Source: an uncultured Lachnospiraceae bacterium | GTDB taxonomy: Bacteria; Bacillota; Clostridia; Lachnospirales; Lachnospiraceae | Assembly: GCA_910578115.1 (NCBI GenBank) | Contig: CAJTPO010000029.1 | Span: 1 to 55,871 of the forward strand | DNA: 55,871 nt | Direction: 5' to 3' | Shown here: positions 52,861 to 55,871 of the stretch, piece after piece | Position numbering within the stretch: the first letter of the stretch is position 1 | Layout of the letters: each line of letters opens with the position of its first letter | Made by a program: the position numbers and the translations under genes | Notes under the pieces: model-generated | Seen by the model: the letters and a program-made list of their open reading frames with translations, nothing else | The model's database searches: none | Told to the model about the DNA's origin: nothing

Positions 52861-54747
52861 ATGAATCCTGTAGCGGAGGAACGAATCAAACATAAGAAGA
52901 GCAGTGTCGTTGTCAATGCCGCCTGTTTTACATTACCTGCAATGCTGGTATTTTTATTGACAGAGCCTGCAATATCAGGGGCAGGTGACCTGAACATTGC
53001 AGGGCATCTCGCGTCGTCTAAGATCAGTCCGGGATTCTTCTTTATTTCTCCGGTGTTGGCGGGTTTTTTGAGAATGCTGCATAAAGTTATACGGGCAAAT
53101 TGGTGGGTTGTTTTTTCAATAGCGGTAATGTTTACGGGATTATTTGTTTTTCTGTGGTTTTTGAATAAAAGAAATCATCAGGAAAGTAAAGAGTCAAAAA
53201 TTTTTCTAATGGTACTGTTTGTGTTGTTCTTCTGGGAAGCAATTTTGAAGTGGGAGATCAATTTTACGCAGACAGCCGTTATTGCAGGTCTGTCGGGGAT
53301 CCTGTTGATCGTGGACAGTTGTTATGAGAGGGAACAGCAGAAAGTAACGGCGCCTAAGGTTCTGGCAGGGATTGGCTTTCTTTTTCTGGCCGGCGCGGTA
53401 CGCTGGAAGGCATTGCTGCTTATGCTGCCATTCGGTATTATGTGTCTGCTTTATCTTTTTACAATGCCGCTTGTACTGTCTGATCTGGCCAATTCTTTGA
53501 AGGAATCTTTTGCGCATAAGCGAAGGGTTCTTAATTTGGCTGTGTTGATTATTTTCATAGTGGCTGCATCGGATGGGATTCATAAAGTATATGGAATTAT
53601 AGATCCGGTGCTTGGGGAGTATGTGGAAGCGAATGCCTTACGAGAGGAGATCTGCGACTATCCGGAACGGTATCCGCGCTATGAAGAGGCTGAATCTGTG
53701 TATAAAGAACTGGGGATTACGCCTTCATGGATCAATATGGTAAATAATTTTTTGACGGGAGATCTGAATTATTTTTCATCACAGGATTTAAGAAAAATGG
53801 CCGATTTGAAGCAGGACAGTAAAGCAACGCTAAGAGACTTTGCAGGTTCATTGATGGGCCATGGATTATTGTGGATCAGTATTGCCCTGTTAGTCGGTTA
53901 TATTGGGTTCTTAAAAGGAATAAGAAGAATTATCCTGCCGCTTACAGGGTGCATTTTTGCGTTTACTGCATGTGCCGTATATTTTGTCCATATTGGACGT
54001 TTTGCCTGGAGAGTGACAAATGGCTGTATAGTGGCCGGCGTTGTTTCTTTTGTTGTAATGTCTGTACATATGGGGGCTGCCCGTATACCGACCAGAAATG
54101 TTGTATACGAAAGATATTTAGCCACAGTATTGTCCGTAATGCTTTGTCTGGTCTGGGGCATGGCCATTAAGACGGAGAAGGGGAGATTTACACTTCCGGT
54201 GGCGAAGACGATAAATGAACAGCAGGCGGCGGTTTTGGAGCATATCAATGAAAATTCCGATATAGTGTACGTGGGAGCGGATCAAACTTTGCAGTTTTAC
54301 AGGACGTATAATATCTGGGCGTCCCATGAAGCGGAATATTTGCAGAATCTTGTATTTTTAAACGCACATTTTATTACTGGAGAGAGAACACAGCTTGCAA
54401 ATGTGGGTGTGCAGAACCTGTTCGATGATATGTTGGAAAGAGCAGATATTTTGGTGAAATACGCTCCGCTTAGGAATGCGGTTATTTATGGTTATATCAG
54501 GGATTATTATGATCCGTGCGTGACTATGACGGTCGTAGATTCCTGTGAGGAAGCCAGATTTTTGAGATATACAAGGCCGATCAGAGCTGAGGTGATGAAA
54601 GAGCAGGGGAATACTGTTGTTGATGTGGCAGTCAAAAAGATAGATGAGTTTCCTGCTGACCAGACGATCAAAACAGCAATCAGAGTAAGAGCCGATATAG
54701 GTAGGGGGGGGGTACAGCGACTGTTATATTCATGTAAAGGATTATGA
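52861..54747 (+). CDS. Large polytopic membrane protein, frame ends early after a G9 tract
   Basis: A 628-aa protein with about twelve hydrophobic segments. Two external loops are rich in charged residues (NALREEICDYPERYP and a C-terminal globular region from about 470). Topology suggests a GT-C-type transferase or polymerase, but no family is recognised. GGAGG precedes the ATG. At 54704-54712 nine G residues shift the frame so that translation ends 11 residues later. With eight G the frame continues to 54928 and adds 71 residues, for about 688 aa in all. The shorter form may be an off or altered state, or a sequencing error. Confidence 0.7.
   Translation: MNPVAEERIKHKKSSVVVNAACFTLPAMLVFLLTEPAISGAGDLNIAGHLASSKISPGFFFISPVLAGFLRMLHKVIRANWWVVFSIAVMFTGLFVFLWFLNKRNHQESKESKIFLMVLFVLFFWEAILKWEINFTQTAVIAGLSGILLIVDSCYEREQQKVTAPKVLAGIGFLFLAGAVRWKALLLMLPFGIMCLLYLFTMPLVLSDLANSLKESFAHKRRVLNLAVLIIFIVAASDGIHKVYGIIDPVLGEYVEANALREEICDYPERYPRYEEAESVYKELGITPSWINMVNNFLTGDLNYFSSQDLRKMADLKQDSKATLRDFAGSLMGHGLLWISIALLVGYIGFLKGIRRIILPLTGCIFAFTACAVYFVHIGRFAWRVTNGCIVAGVVSFVVMSVHMGAARIPTRNVVYERYLATVLSVMLCLVWGMAIKTEKGRFTLPVAKTINEQQAAVLEHINENSDIVYVGADQTLQFYRTYNIWASHEAEYLQNLVFLNAHFITGERTQLANVGVQNLFDDMLERADILVKYAPLRNAVIYGYIRDYYDPCVTMTVVDSCEEARFLRYTRPIRAEVMKEQGNTVVDVAVKKIDEFPADQTIKTAIRVRADIGRGGVQRLLYSCKGL
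54704..54712 (+). repeat. G9 homopolymer at a frame switch point
   Basis: Nine G residues at the end of the membrane-protein gene. Removing one joins the frame to an open 71-codon extension (54713-54928) that reads like real protein (HVKDYDSGRMYSYGLNMDG). Confidence 0.85.
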
Positions 54748-54928
54748 TTCCGGAAGGATGTATTCATACGGACTCAATATGGATGGCAACATTTGCTTTG
54801 GTGATATATTGTGGATGGAATCGACATGGAGTACAGACAGTATCTCGGTTTCTTTCGTCGGATTGGACCATGATGGAAATTACAGAGAACTGTGTGATAT
54901 GACGGATGAATTCACTGCGGTATTTTAG

Positions 54929-55081
54929 ATATATTATGAAATATTTTTTCTTTCGTGTCAGGAAAATTCCAGCGATCATACTAGGGGAGCGAATATGATA
55001 AACAGCCATTCAAATGCGTGAAAAATGACTCTGGCAACGGCAGCTTCAGGGTTATTATAATTCCAGTTAAGATATGGACTG
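54929..55081. other. Non-coding spacer
   Basis: A+T-rich with no gene or clear terminator. A short ATATT/AATAT dyad is followed by TTTTTT near 54945, which could be a weak terminator. Confidence 0.3.
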
Positions 55082-55560
55082 TTGAGCAGTATTAAGACTG
55101 CGAAGATTGTTACGATGACCATGCTGTTTTACAGATATATTTCTGAAAATCTTACATCATATATAAATAAAGGCGAATGGGATGCCGGGAATAAGGAATT
55201 TGATTATGCCGCAATAGAGGATGATCTGGGGAAAGCATCCGGAATGAGATGGTACAGATCAAAGGATTCTTTATCAAGCCTACCGAATTGTTTGGGTAGT
55301 TGCTGAACAGAATTAAGGAGGACGATCAAGCGGCCAAAGAAAAAGTAGAAAAATGATAAAGAAGTGGAAATTACGGATTTAGATGAAAATCTCAATGCGA
55401 TATTGCAAAAGAACTTGAAAAGTATTGAGGAGTCAGTCGTTGGCAGTGCGAATGAAGAGAATTCAAGGGCTTGTTTGGCGATATGGACAAAATTCTTTTA
55501 GAGACGGTGCTATCAAAACTACCGGTACAGATTTTGATAAAATATTATCACCGATTTCAA
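55082..55560 (+). pseudogene. Relic of a type I restriction-modification methylase (hsdM)
   Basis: Fragments in different frames follow the order of HsdM. FYRYISENLTSYINKGEWDA lies near 55131. MVQIKGFFIKPTELF lies in another frame near 55244. DLDENLNAILQKNLKSIEES follows near 55377, and EFKGLFGDMDK lies after a further shift near 55456. Stops and frameshifts separate them, so no methylase can be made. This is recognised from the family's N-terminal pattern. Confidence 0.75.
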
Positions 55561-55726
55561 GATTTCCGGGTGGCTCTAACAGAACATTAAAAAGCAGCCA
55601 TTTGGCGAATGTCGTGAGGTATTTGACTGGTTGTTACAGGATATGTGCAATGATCGTTGGGTACGGCTTAAGAGTTGCTCATAATCATAATGGATCAATA
55701 TCTGTGTGTGATGTGAATACGATGTG

Positions 55727-55755
55727 TTGACGCAAAAGCCTCGGGATACTATAAT
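55727..55755 (+). promoter_or_regulatory. Near-consensus sigma-A promoter
   Basis: TTGACG (55727-55732), a 17-base spacer, then TATAAT (55750-55755). A short leader with AGGAG leads to an ATG at 55784. It is the strongest promoter in the window by sequence. Confidence 0.75.
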
Positions 55756-55783
55756 ATGGTAAGTAAAGGAAGGAGCTGATTCT

Positions 55784-55871
55784 ATGGCTGCTTTTTTTAT
55801 AATATCAGCGAAACAGACAGTAAACTTACATCATGCTCAGCCTGCCGTCGGGCGGGCCGCATGGCCATCCA
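55784..55871 (+). CDS. Start of an unidentified gene running off the window
   Basis: ATG 55784 has AGGAG 8 bases upstream and the strong promoter before it. The frame (MAAFFIISAKQTVNLHH) is open to the end. A T7 tract near the start leaves an alternative frame that reads SETDSKLTSCSACRRAGRMA, which looks more protein-like. Too little is present to identify. Confidence 0.35.
   Translation, partial: MAAFFIISAKQTVNLHHAQPAVGRAAWPS

Noticed and set aside
1..55871. tRNA, rRNA, CRISPR array or complete insertion sequence
   Set aside because: No cloverleaf, rRNA-like stretch, regularly spaced repeats or transposase was seen.

Overview
The window is one long surface-polysaccharide (capsule or secondary cell-wall glycan) locus. 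It probably comes from an anaerobic Firmicute of the Clostridia, most likely Lachnospiraceae. The evidence is strong AGGAGG-type ribosome binding sites, TTGxxx-N17-TATAAT-type promoters, LtaS-like, TupA-like and GltS-like proteins, and the absence of any outer-membrane export gene. The organism is inferred from gene families, not identified. No RNA genes or CRISPR arrays were seen.

Region 1 (1-17.5 kb, + strand, relatively G+C-rich) is one tightly packed transcription unit. It opens with a WbpI/WlbA/WbpE-like set for a 2,3-diamino-uronate nucleotide sugar. An asparagine-synthase-like amidotransferase and a GT-B transferase follow. Next comes a cytidylyltransferase, a DRE-TIM aldolase and a KdsC-like phosphatase, which together look like a route to a CMP-activated 3-deoxy-ulosonic acid made without NeuB or KdsA. 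The unit ends with glycosyltransferases (GT4, GT8 and two FUT8/NodZ-like) and an MBOAT O-acyltransferase with its SGNH-like partner. A hexapeptide acetyltransferase lies convergent to its end.

Region 2 (18.2-41.7 kb, + strand) starts at a clear promoter. It holds an ABC flippase/exporter, a GT-C-like membrane protein, a second aldolase with a ThDP enzyme and an extended SDR (probably an unusual sugar), and a run of GT2, GT4 and GT8 transferases. Further on are a pyruvyl transferase, a GltS-like symporter, a TupA-like ATP-grasp ligase, an amidohydrolase, and an LtaS-like phosphoglycerol transferase with a glycerophosphodiesterase.

Region 3 (41.7-54.9 kb, A+T-rich) is the most striking part. 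Two operons diverge from a 1.25-kb segment (46208-47453). A perfect 27-bp inverted repeat bounds this segment. Inside it lie a 193-aa FimB-size tyrosine recombinase and an outward-facing promoter. The left operon (- strand) encodes a GT2, a Wzx flippase, a LICD-independent kinase and two pieces of a putative transferase. The right operon (+ strand) encodes a GT2, a pyruvyl transferase, an F420-beta/ferredoxin protein, another Wzx and a membrane protein. As read, the promoter faces left. Inversion would point it right, so the segment looks like a Hin-style but tyrosine-recombinase-based switch between two alternative glycan modules. G9 tracts in two genes nearby suggest further slipped-strand variation.

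Region 4 (54.9-55.9 kb) holds a decayed hsdM relic and a strong promoter for a gene that runs off the window.
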